Shown here one piece after another: positions 51,001 through 58,425 of a stretch of DNA of 64,000 nt. The translations under genes were made by a program, and so were the position numbers. Source of the DNA: Algibacillus agarilyticus (GTDB lineage Bacteria; Pseudomonadota; Gammaproteobacteria; Enterobacterales; Alteromonadaceae); NCBI RefSeq assembly GCF_003286125.1, contig NZ_QMED01000001.1:248001-312000 (forward strand), in the 5' to 3' direction. Position 1 is the first letter of the stretch; every line of letters begins with the position of its first letter. The notes below the pieces were generated by a model. That model did not search any database. It was not told the origin of the DNA and worked only from the letters and a program-made list of their open reading frames with translations.

Positions 51001-52879
51001 GTACTTCGGGTTCAGTCGGTGTTTCTGGCTCGATTGGCGTTTCAGGCTCTACCGGTACTTCGGGTTCAGTCGGTGTTTCCGGCTCGGTGATCACGCTACC
51101 TTCTACGCAGGCTGAATCAACATTATTACCTGGGTTAACCGTAAATTGCCCCGACAAGCACTGACCCGTCGCGTTATCTTGCACTTTAAATTCAATAACA
51201 TAATCTTGCTCTGCATTAACAGTACCAAAGTTATGTTCGTAACGGTCGCCGTTTAATGTCGCACTCTGACAACTATTGTTTAAGCAAAGATAAGCCCACG
51301 AACCACTTTGCTCACCTTTTAAGTGATAAACCAAACCTTCGTTGGTTAAACCAAATTCGGCACTGGTTGTGGGCGGTTCAGGTTCGGTTGGTGTTTCTGG
51401 ATCAGGTTGTTGAACAGAATCATCGAATGCGGTTAAGGTATGGGTTTGTGTGCTGCTGTTACCGGCTGAATCTGCCGCGCTGATCACCACATTATTATCA
51501 CCTACCGTTAAATCACTGGCTAAAATGGTCCACGTGTATTCACCATCCCCTTTGCTTTGTGAAGGATAAGCCGTGCTATTTACACTTAAATCAACGGTAC
51601 TTAACCCTTCAGGTGAATCGGTGACGGTGCAACTAAACGTAACATTAGTTGAGGTTGCTACGGGTTGTGATTGATCAAATGCGCAGGCATTAATAACCGG
51701 ATCACTGCTTGGCTCACTAACACCACCCAGTACAAAACCATTTTGCTCGCTGACTAAATCAATAAAGTGATTTTTAATTGTTGAATTTAGTTGGATGCGC
51801 GAATCGGTATATTTAAAGAAGTTAGCACCGGCTTGATCGGCTGCGCTTTCCCATTGTGGTTGCGCGGTCCAATCGGCATTAATGTAATGCCATGCTTTGG
51901 TGGATGTGCGCATGATTTCGGCATTTTTTTCGTTAAACCAATCAAGGTTATTCACGATCGTAACGGGGTTGCCTGAACCTTGTGCCGCTTGTTGGCTGCT
52001 GCCAAATACTTTTTTATAATCGTATTGCACACCCAGTTGGCCATGCGGTGTGACTTCGGCAATAAATAAAGGTAAGCCTTCGGCTTCTGCAATTTCAGCT
52101 TCTTCGTTTATATCACTGTTAAATTGTGAAACACCGACCCAATCAACATATTGCTTACCCGGCCAGTAACCTTGCTCTTGGTTACCTAATGCCGATGTGC
52201 TGACACGCCCCGTGCCATGATAAGCATCTGATTGCCATACATGCGCAACGTTATTTACGCCTTGGTTATCTAAAAAGGTTTTAACGTATTTGTAAATCGT
52301 TTTAAAGCCGTCGGCACTTAAACCGTGCGCATCACCATTGAATTCGTAACACGTACGCAAGAAGAATTTGGTATTGGTGTAGCTTTTAAAGAAGTCGGCC
52401 AGTTCAGTTAATAAATCATCGTGAGTGCCGTTTTGTGCTAATGCTTGTGCTTGTGATTCACCCGGGCAAAACATACCCAGGGCAACGACTTCTGGGTTGT
52501 AGGTTTCGATCACCCACTGTGCATTTTGTACACCTGAACCCCATTGGTTGCGACGCTGATTATCGGCACAGCCAGCGGCTGAGTTAGAGTTGTAATTACC
52601 GATATTTTTTAAACCGTCTAAGCCTTTAAAACAATAATCGGTTGTTGGCTCGGTATCACCGCGTGTTAATGTGGTGTACATGGTAAAACCATTAGGCTGA
52701 GGTAAAGAAGGATCGGCCATGTATTCTTCAATTGATACTTGGTCTTGACCCAATATGAATAGTCGTTGTCCGTCCGCTGGGATCGTTGGTTTAGCTGCAA
52801 CACTTTCGGTTGCGCTTAATAAGCCACCAAAAGCAATCGACAAAGATATTATCGAATTGGCTAGTTTATTTTTTTTCAT
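48032..52879 (-). CDS. Giant secreted fusion: GH26-like domain, Ig-like and three repeated modules, Yx(F/W/Y)xxD repeats, di-haem c-type oxidoreductase
   Basis: About 1615 residues; positions count from the alternative ATG at 52885. Signal peptide (MKKNKLANSIISLSIAFGGL). A GH-A/GH26-like domain (about 35-385) has FFLRTCYEFNGDAHG (candidate acid/base E181) and LFIAEVTPHG (candidate nucleophile E277). An Ig-like domain spans about 397-490. PETPTEPE linkers separate three related modules (about 510-598, 650-728, 783-862), each with WxYLCxNxxC. Residues 903-1014 carry two Yx(F/W/Y)xxD motifs (YTFDVD 929-934; YLFAND 989-994) and a CNGGCATVWP segment. From about 1015 a c-type cytochrome domain resembles di-haem oxidoreductases (DUF1111), with CESCH at 1378-1382 and CAVCH at 1491-1495. 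Periplasmic haem attachment and export are inferred. The combination is unusual. Confidence 0.85.
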   Translation of the reverse strand: MKKNKLANSIISLSIAFGGLLSATESVAAKPTIPADGQRLFILGQDQVSIEEYMADPSLPQPNGFTMYTTLTRGDTEPTTDYCFKGLDGLKNIGNYNSNSAAGCADNQRRNQWGSGVQNAQWVIETYNPEVVALGMFCPGESQAQALAQNGTHDDLLTELADFFKSYTNTKFFLRTCYEFNGDAHGLSADGFKTIYKYVKTFLDNQGVNNVAHVWQSDAYHGTGRVSTSALGNQEQGYWPGKQYVDWVGVSQFNSDINEEAEIAEAEGLPLFIAEVTPHGQLGVQYDYKKVFGSSQQAAQGSGNPVTIVNNLDWFNEKNAEIMRTSTKAWHYINADWTAQPQWESAADQAGANFFKYTDSRIQLNSTIKNHFIDLVSEQNGFVLGGVSEPSSDPVINACAFDQSQPVATSTNVTFSCTVTDSPEGLSTVDLSVNSTAYPSQSKGDGEYTWTILASDLTVGDNNVVISAADSAGNSSTQTHTLTAFDDSVQQPDPETPTEPEPPTTSAEFGLTNEGLVYHLKGEQSGSWAYLCLNNSCQSATLNGDRYEHNFGTVNAEQDYVIEFKVQDNATGQCLSGQFTVNPGNNVDSACVEGSVITEPETPTEPEVPVEPETPIEPETPTEPEVPVEPETPIEPETPTEPEQPMEAFGISYVNDTTMRVYHVDNGWTASWNYLCVNADCRQTTRENGLFYRDVTAVLNQTYAIEFKTQDNSLGQFMVSKDATFKANVSVPPTEPETPTEPEVPTEPETPTEPEVPTEPETPTEPETPTEPETPAQPTEDFGAAYVDANTMRVFHVDNGWTASWNYLCVNGDCRPGTLTDGVYSRTANAALGQTYDIEFKIQDDILSQFMVSKTIEFSQNSSTPTEPPVDPETPTDPETPTEPPIEPPTEPETPVAATTVSVANNATLGNYLVAGADSAQAGFTLYTFDVDAGGESQCNGGCATVWPAYTVATTEDVIAPVGVTGLATQARTDGTLQVTLNGENLYLFANDTQAGDTNGHSVNDVWWVADLPTPEFADNTWQKSVVPACADLYASSNIPNIGYHVYTQNNTVVFTAGNQLASNVWGDSARAVFFRNDVNGRLQHLGTVESARNGNTATMQVPSDWLQGESVYYVSYKRKIAPQQGEIGNALAYQDSALYGLNKGCMSGTYNADPETFAGWIRFQHPQGYFNDHNVFNERIDPVNNSVGHFKNLPRFTATVTQDEPGKDLLVRIDLTYENYSTMSATDDITWAAIEGSEERAGGGSPRQQISLACEPLDAAYNSAMCNLGQNFAYGQNIDWELRVIPRDSAGSNLYSQMLFYVKGHGWVRESVDPRATLGGYASIDAFGANAYEKASAFMQHNHTSDLQVARDFVEQHEDFRVNIGDDINPGFNTCESCHVNDGRSQVIFNVPNVGPRIAPPLIGLGLLEKVQFPGKAGFGWAGNREDVEAAVRFALGADFGVTNPDQTMVDRLTNYSKEVAVPQRDKSLLFEPSVIAGEALFKNEMQCAVCHTESQITTDGNVIRPYSDLLTHDLGDGAFRTAPLWGLGRTAEVNAFSMDAEVSAGGKNASHDKNQREAIAANENNVLFMHDGRAKGLDAAVRAHNGEAAAARAAYESASATEREQLLSFLRSL

Positions 52880-52885
52880 CAGCAT

Positions 52886-53304
52886 CTCACTCTGTAAGAA
52901 AATTAGGGTGTCGTTTTTGTAAATATGTTGTTTGTCTCTTTATAAGTATTTTCAATTCGGCACAAACCAAATTGTTAACGTTATCATAACATTCAAATAG
53001 ACACGGTTAATTATGTTTTTTTACTTTACAGGGTGATTTTGTTACTTTTTTATAACATTTAGTTTGAACGTTTTAATGGCTATGTGAGTAGTTGGAATAA
53101 CACAAACAATTTGCTCTGTTGGGATAAGATAAAGGCTTTTTTGGTAATATCACTTTCAAGCATGACTCTTCTCTTGCTTTACCCCTTGCTTTTCCCCTTT
53201 GATATTTCCATTATGAAAGTTATATTTTTGCTTGAAAAATCATCAGTCTAATGTCTTAATTGTATCTTGACTGTGTAAGTAAATATTAATTAGGGATGTT
53301 TGAT
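52886..53304. other. Divergent intergenic region, 419 bp
   Basis: Promoter region shared by the GH/cytochrome gene and the coiled-coil/OmpA/GTPase cluster. It holds the LacI-type operator candidate and otherwise AT-rich DNA. No gene was seen. Confidence 0.5.
52973..52986 (-). promoter_or_regulatory. LacI-family operator candidate upstream of the GH/cytochrome gene
   Basis: TGTTAACGTTATCA fits the LacI/GalR palindrome TGNNANCGNTNNCA at every fixed position. It lies about 90 bp before the start codon, and TATAAA (about 52941-52946 on the minus strand) with a TTTGTG-type -35 fits a promoter downstream of it. Carbohydrate-responsive repression is the inference. Confidence 0.5.
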
Positions 53305-53853
53305 ATGTCAGACGAACAAAATGAGCAAGTTAACGATCTGCCAGATGAAGTGAATCAAAATACAGAAGCATCAGTGACAGAGCTAGATCAACTAAGACAA
53401 ATTGTATTTGGCAGTGCTAAAAGTCAACTAGAAAACCAAATTGCAAACCTAACTAATCACATGGATCAGCGGTTTGTTGAATTACAACAAACTATGAACG
53501 ATGAGTTTTCGGCGCTTAAAGTACATTTGCAAAATACCGCAAATGAGTTAGATGACAGAATCAGTTTGAATGATCAAAAACAAGATGAAAAAGCAGTAGA
53601 GCTAAACGCATACGCAGACAAAATAGCCTCTGAACTTGAAATATCAGATACCAATTCAGACCAACACTTTAACGAAATGCAAGCACGTTTTGACAAAGAG
53701 ATGGATCAATTAACCGACACCTTTAACAAAAAAATAGAAGATGCGCTTAATAAATTATCTCACGTTAATGAAGAATTAAACTCGTCTAAAACCGACCGTA
53801 AAACACTCGCTAGGTTGCTGGCAACCGTTGCTTCAGGGTTAGAAGCCGAGTAA
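53305..53853 (+). CDS. Coiled-coil protein of the Rab-like GTPase cluster
   Basis: No family name was recognised. The product of about 182 residues begins MSDEQNEQVNDLPDEVNQNT and has a short motif LDQLRQIVFG (about 27-36). The rest to residue 180 is almost continuous charged coiled coil (ENQIANLTNHMDQRFVELQQ, DELDDRISLNDQKQDEKAVE, MQARFDKEMDQLTDTFNKKI). No membrane helix is seen. The ATG at 53305 has AGGG 9 bases upstream; an ATG at 53296 is directly adjacent to AGGG and too close. It lies 10 bp before the OmpA-domain gene, whose N-terminus carries a similar motif. It may be a cytosolic adaptor. Confidence 0.75.
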   Translation: MSDEQNEQVNDLPDEVNQNTEASVTELDQLRQIVFGSAKSQLENQIANLTNHMDQRFVELQQTMNDEFSALKVHLQNTANELDDRISLNDQKQDEKAVELNAYADKIASELEISDTNSDQHFNEMQARFDKEMDQLTDTFNKKIEDALNKLSHVNEELNSSKTDRKTLARLLATVASGLEAE

Positions 53854-53863
53854 AGGTAAACTC

Positions 53864-55624
53864 ATGACGTCTGCCAAGGATAAGCCAGACCCAACAGACC
53901 CTAACCATGATCTAAATTCAATTAGAGACATCGTATTAGGTAAAGATAGCTCACACGTAGTCGATGCGGTCAATCGTCAAGCAAGAGAGATCGTACGCGA
54001 TGTAGTAACTGAAGCCCTGCACGACCGCGAGCAATCAGATCAATCGGTTAATAAAATTTTGGTACCACTGGTTGAAAAGTCGGTTGAACAATCTGTCGCT
54101 AACCGAAGCGAACAAATGGTTAGCGCGCTTTACCCCCTTGTGGGTAGCTTGGTTAGAAAGTCAGTTAGTGCGTTTTTTGCTGAGTTTATGCAAAAAACCA
54201 ATCAGCTTATCGAAAATAGTTTTACATGGCGCGGTATAAAATGGCGTTACCAAGCGTGGCGACAAGGCATTAATTACGCAGAATATATCACCCGAAAAAC
54301 ATTTAGTTTTAGGGTTGAACAGGTACTGCTTATTCATGCTAAAACCGGGTTATTGTTAAAGTCGATTAGTGTAGAAAAAGACGCAGCCGATGCCGATTTG
54401 GTTTCGGCAATGTTAACGGCCATCAATGACTTTGTTAGTGATTCTTTTCAACAAGAAGATTCGGCTGAGCAACAGTCGCTAAGTGTTGTTAAAACCAATG
54501 ATTTTACTTTGGTTGTTAAACCTGGTCCTAACGCGATATTAGTGGGCGCAGTGACCGGTACGGTGCCTGAAACCCTCAACCAGCGCTTTGACCTTGCACT
54601 AGAAGAAGTTCACCAAATTTACCATAAGCAACTGTTAACATACGAAGGTGACAACGAACCGTTTGAAGCCTGTGATCCTATTTTACGACAATGTTTAATT
54701 AGTCAGCTTAATACCACTAAAAAAACCGTTCCGTGGCTTGCATTTATTGTTATGGGTATTGCTTCAGTCGCGTTAATTGGCGGGCTCACCTTTAGGTTTA
54801 TTCAATTAAACAAGCTTAGTTTGCTTAAAAACATTGGTAACGAGCAGGGAATTGTACTGTTGCAGGCCAATCTTAATGGAATAAGCCAATTCAATCTTAA
54901 GTTACTACGCGATACACACGCTACGCCCATTACTGAATGGCTAAAAATGCATGAACTCAATATAGACCACGTTAATGTTCAAGAGTTTCCGTTTGTCTCT
55001 ACCGAACCAGAAATCATTAACCATAAAATACAGTCTGTTATCGATCGTTATAATGCAGTACAGTTTGAATCAATGTCAGCTGAATTTAATGGTCAAGTTA
55101 ACTTAAGCCAATATAAGTCAATGCAATCTCAATTGCTTGCTATTCCTGGTTTTAGTTTGTCTAACTACTCATTTGATAAGTTATTAATTGACACCCCAAA
55201 ACCAGCGGTAAACCTGTTAGAAACACGTGAATTCAATATGTTGGTTAATGACATTAATCAATCTTGGATTGAGTTCGACATAGAGCAAGGTCAACTCTCT
55301 ACAATGAGTAAAAAGACCTTGAGTCATGTACATAAAAAATTGGTTCGATTAATTGATCTGAGTATTATTTTAAATATTGATATGCGATTGCTAATAATCG
55401 GCATTAGCGATAAATCAGGTCAAAGCGGCGTTAATAAAAAATTAAGTGAGCAAAGAGCTTTTTCTGTTAAACAATATCTGGTTAAAAACGCAATAAAGGC
55501 GCATTATATTCATGCATTGGGCGCTGGTGAAATCGACGATAGCGATATAGCGTCTAACGCTCGTCGTGCCGTTTTTAGCGTGTTGCTACTTTCAGACAAC
55601 AATAAGTCAGGTTTTAAACAGTAG
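53864..55624 (+). CDS. Membrane protein with N-terminal cytosolic domain and C-terminal OmpA domain
   Basis: A 586-residue protein. The N-terminus (1-60) is polar with the motif LNSIRDIVLG (17-26). Residues about 60-150 contain VLVPLVEKSVEQSVANRSEQ-type helices, SALYPLVGSLVRKSVSAFFA and WRYQAWRQGINYAEYI, then FRVEQVLLIHAKTGLLLKSI (about 149-168), a pattern I associate with a widespread family of OmpA-domain proteins linked to small GTPases. A transmembrane helix is at about 289-311 (VPWLAFIVMGIASVALIGGL). Residues about 505-586 form an OmpA-like peptidoglycan-binding domain (IIGISDKSGQSGVNKKLSEQ, then RAFSVKQYLV). The N-terminal part is therefore cytosolic and the OmpA domain periplasmic. AAGG lies 8 bases before the ATG. 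Confidence 0.82.
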   Translation: MTSAKDKPDPTDPNHDLNSIRDIVLGKDSSHVVDAVNRQAREIVRDVVTEALHDREQSDQSVNKILVPLVEKSVEQSVANRSEQMVSALYPLVGSLVRKSVSAFFAEFMQKTNQLIENSFTWRGIKWRYQAWRQGINYAEYITRKTFSFRVEQVLLIHAKTGLLLKSISVEKDAADADLVSAMLTAINDFVSDSFQQEDSAEQQSLSVVKTNDFTLVVKPGPNAILVGAVTGTVPETLNQRFDLALEEVHQIYHKQLLTYEGDNEPFEACDPILRQCLISQLNTTKKTVPWLAFIVMGIASVALIGGLTFRFIQLNKLSLLKNIGNEQGIVLLQANLNGISQFNLKLLRDTHATPITEWLKMHELNIDHVNVQEFPFVSTEPEIINHKIQSVIDRYNAVQFESMSAEFNGQVNLSQYKSMQSQLLAIPGFSLSNYSFDKLLIDTPKPAVNLLETREFNMLVNDINQSWIEFDIEQGQLSTMSKKTLSHVHKKLVRLIDLSIILNIDMRLLIIGISDKSGQSGVNKKLSEQRAFSVKQYLVKNAIKAHYIHALGAGEIDDSDIASNARRAVFSVLLLSDNNKSGFKQ

Positions 55625-55649
55625 CTTGTGATTAACCAAGGATAGATGA

Positions 55650-56135
55650 ATGATACAAAAAAAAGTCGCTATTATTGGCGCTACCGGCGTAGGTAAAACC
55701 AGTTTAATTCGCCAGTATGTTGAAGGGATATTTAGCGAAAAGTATTTAACCTCTATTGGCGTCAAAATAGATAAAAAGCTGATTGAACTGGAATCAAAAA
55801 AAGTACAATTTATGATTTGGGATATCGAGGGTATAGACCAATTCTCTAGCTTTAACACTAAGTACCTACGCGGCACCAGCGGCGTGATTATTGTCGCTGA
55901 TGTCACTCGTTCTTCTAGCTTTAATGAAGCATCAACTATTTTATTAGATGTTAAAAAGCAACTCGATATTCCTTGTATTCTGGCTTGTAATAAAACCGAT
56001 TTAACTGAACTGCCAACCGACGACACCCTAAAAGAAACCACCGAAAAATTTAACTTTGTATACGAAACCAGTGCTAAAACAGGCAAAAATGTTGAAGCGA
56101 TGTTTTATCAATTAGCCACAGCAGTTTGTGAGTAA
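55650..56135 (+). CDS. Rab/Ras-like small GTPase
   Basis: Bacterial small GTPase of 161 residues. The G motifs are complete for nucleotide binding: P-loop GATGVGKTS (10-18), switch I T34 in KYLTSIGVKI, G3 WDIEG (57-61), G4 NKTD (114-117) and G5 ETSAKTG (139-145). The catalytic Gln found after DxxG in Ras-type proteins is replaced by Ile (DIEGID), so intrinsic hydrolysis may be low. No lipidation site or membrane anchor is evident. AAGGA lies 7 bases before the ATG. It stands third in a cluster with an OmpA-domain membrane protein and a c-di-GMP enzyme. Confidence 0.88.
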   Translation: MIQKKVAIIGATGVGKTSLIRQYVEGIFSEKYLTSIGVKIDKKLIELESKKVQFMIWDIEGIDQFSSFNTKYLRGTSGVIIVADVTRSSSFNEASTILLDVKKQLDIPCILACNKTDLTELPTDDTLKETTEKFNFVYETSAKTGKNVEAMFYQLATAVCE

Positions 56136-56140
56136 ACAAC

Positions 56141-58240
56141 ATGGAAAACTTACTTAATCAAGCGTTATCCATGGTTAACATGGCTATTTTTAGAAGACAG
56201 CAAAACGCGCAATATTTTTTAGTTTATGCAAGCCAACCTTGGTTTGAGCGCTGTATTCCAAACGCAAAAATAAATAGTTATTTAACACTGGCGGGTACGT
56301 CACATTTTCTCGATGATTTTTTGCTTGATGCCGATGAGTTTTGGCAACAAGGCAGCGATAAACTGCTGCAATCTGAGGTATGGAAAGAAAACCTTCATAC
56401 CGCAACCATGACCTTACAAGCGGTCGCTTACGTTAAAGACGGCAATGAGTTTCTTATTATTAAAGATGCCGCACTCGAATACCAAAACAGACAAGATACA
56501 CTGCAGACTGCACGTGAATCAATGATTGAACATCAACAACTAATGGATTCGCATTTTAGTGCGCAAAATCGATTAGAAAACATGTTAACCCAAGCGGAGT
56601 CACAAACCCAACAAAGCCTACAGTTACTTGAAGCTTTAGACCATGCTGATTTAGGCGTTATTGTTACTGACAATAAGCAAGGTATATTGTTACAAAACCC
56701 CGCAAGCTTTCAGTTATTTTCAATTGAAAAATCATCACTTGATAACTCACCCCTGTCACAACTAAAACGCATTTTAGGCCATCAATTACCCGAATATACT
56801 AATTTGTTATCAAGTGGCCGACGTTGGGACGGCGAGTTATATTATACCGACGCAACCAATAACGAAAAATGGTTTCAAGCCACTCTTTTTACCATTAAAA
56901 ACCAATATGGTGAAACGGCTTTTATTGTTTATTTAATAACTGACATCACGCGTTTAAAGCACCTAGTTAAACTTAACGAAACACTTTATCAGCAAGACAT
57001 ATTAACCGAACTGCCCAATCGCCAAAGTTTATTTGCCTATATCAGTCAGCAAATGGCCAATAATATTCCGTTAAAGCTAACCTGTATAAATATAAAAAGA
57101 TTTAGTTTATTTAATAAACATCATGGTTATACCAAGGGTGATCAAATACTTAATTCTTTTGCTAGTTGGCTGTCATCAAACTTTAGCCAAGCCAAGTATA
57201 TTGCGCGTATAGGTGGTGACGAATTTGCACTGATAGACTGCCCTGTATCAGGCAATGACATTTTAACGCTTAATCAAAACACTAAGTGGCAAATAGACAA
57301 TCAGTCCGTTGATTTAATGTTAAGCATTGCAGAGGTCGAAAGCCCGATTTATGGGCGAGATATCAACGAGTTAATGAAAAACCTAGATCTTGCAATGCAT
57401 CTATCTAGACCTTGCTTTGAATCAAAATTTAAACTATTTGACGAACAAGTAAAAGCATCAGCCGAACTTACTCTTATTATTGAAAAAAACCTACCAATGG
57501 CATTAGAAAACGATGAGTTCGAGCTTTATTTACAACCCATAATAGATGTGGTTTCAGGCGAAGTCATTCAAGCTGAAGCACTTATACGCTGGAACCACCC
57601 TAAACATGGCATGATCAGCCCGGAAGATTTTATTTCAATTGCCGAACAAACCGGAGCCATAATTCCAATTGGTAACTGGGTGATTACTAAAACATGTGAA
57701 TATGCTAAACGCTTTAATGATTTAGACAAAAAAATTAAAATCTCGTTTAATGTATCGCCAATACAACTCGCCAGCAATGATCTGCTGCAACATTTACAAT
57801 ACGAAGTCTCTCGCCACGAATTACAAAGAGGTCAATTAGAAGTAGAAATAACCGAAAACATTATGGTTTCTAATATTGACCAATATCAGCACTTATTTAA
57901 ACATTGCAAAGAGCTTGGTATTTCAATTGCTATCGATGACTTTGGTACCGGTTATAGTTCTTTATCTTACCTAACTAAGTTTCCGGTAGACAAACTTAAA
58001 GTTGATCGTTGTTTTATTGCTAAAGTGCTCGAAAACCATACCAATAAGACCATTGTAGAAGCCGTTATTTCGTTAGCAAATAGTCTAAATATCGACATTG
58101 TCGCGGAAGGTATTGAAACACAAGATCAGTCAGATTTTTTAGCCGATAAAAATTGCACATCACTGCAAGGTTATTATTACAGTAGACCCTTACCGTACCA
58201 AACATTTTGCCAATTTATACTGTCGAATAATGCGGGGTAA
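56141..58240 (+). CDS. PAS-GGDEF-EAL protein (c-di-GMP turnover)
   Basis: Predicted cytosolic diguanylate cyclase/phosphodiesterase of 699 residues. A 150-residue N-terminal region without a recognisable domain is followed by a PAS domain (about 165-270; GVIVTDNKQGILLQNPAS). The GGDEF domain has an intact RIGGDEFALID (GGDEF at 358-362) without an obvious RxxD inhibitory site. The EAL domain (about 445-690) has QAEALIRWNHP, EITENIMVSN, AIDDFGTGYSSLSYL, KVDRCFIAK and IVAEGIET, so phosphodiesterase residues appear complete. No transmembrane helix is seen. It begins 5 bp after the GTPase stop, suggesting it is the output of the cluster. Confidence 0.9.
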   Translation: MENLLNQALSMVNMAIFRRQQNAQYFLVYASQPWFERCIPNAKINSYLTLAGTSHFLDDFLLDADEFWQQGSDKLLQSEVWKENLHTATMTLQAVAYVKDGNEFLIIKDAALEYQNRQDTLQTARESMIEHQQLMDSHFSAQNRLENMLTQAESQTQQSLQLLEALDHADLGVIVTDNKQGILLQNPASFQLFSIEKSSLDNSPLSQLKRILGHQLPEYTNLLSSGRRWDGELYYTDATNNEKWFQATLFTIKNQYGETAFIVYLITDITRLKHLVKLNETLYQQDILTELPNRQSLFAYISQQMANNIPLKLTCINIKRFSLFNKHHGYTKGDQILNSFASWLSSNFSQAKYIARIGGDEFALIDCPVSGNDILTLNQNTKWQIDNQSVDLMLSIAEVESPIYGRDINELMKNLDLAMHLSRPCFESKFKLFDEQVKASAELTLIIEKNLPMALENDEFELYLQPIIDVVSGEVIQAEALIRWNHPKHGMISPEDFISIAEQTGAIIPIGNWVITKTCEYAKRFNDLDKKIKISFNVSPIQLASNDLLQHLQYEVSRHELQRGQLEVEITENIMVSNIDQYQHLFKHCKELGISIAIDDFGTGYSSLSYLTKFPVDKLKVDRCFIAKVLENHTNKTIVEAVISLANSLNIDIVAEGIETQDQSDFLADKNCTSLQGYYYSRPLPYQTFCQFILSNNAG

Positions 58241-58425
58241 TATTGTGTAAGCCGCCCTAGTGGCTCTGTATTATGCTTGATAAACATAATGTAAATTCGG
58301 TTGATAACCCCAAGTGACTTCAAGAGGCGTGTTGCTATATCTTAAAGTCACTAAGCGTTAAGAGTTTAATTTGCGTTAGATACGTTTTATAGTACAGCTG
58401 ATTATATTAACAAGAGACTTGCACA

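Noticed and set aside
48180-51976. Several plus-strand ORFs inside the GH/cytochrome gene
   Set aside because: They are shadows of a long gene whose minus-strand frame has clear domains; the apparent repeats follow the Pro/Thr/Glu linkers.
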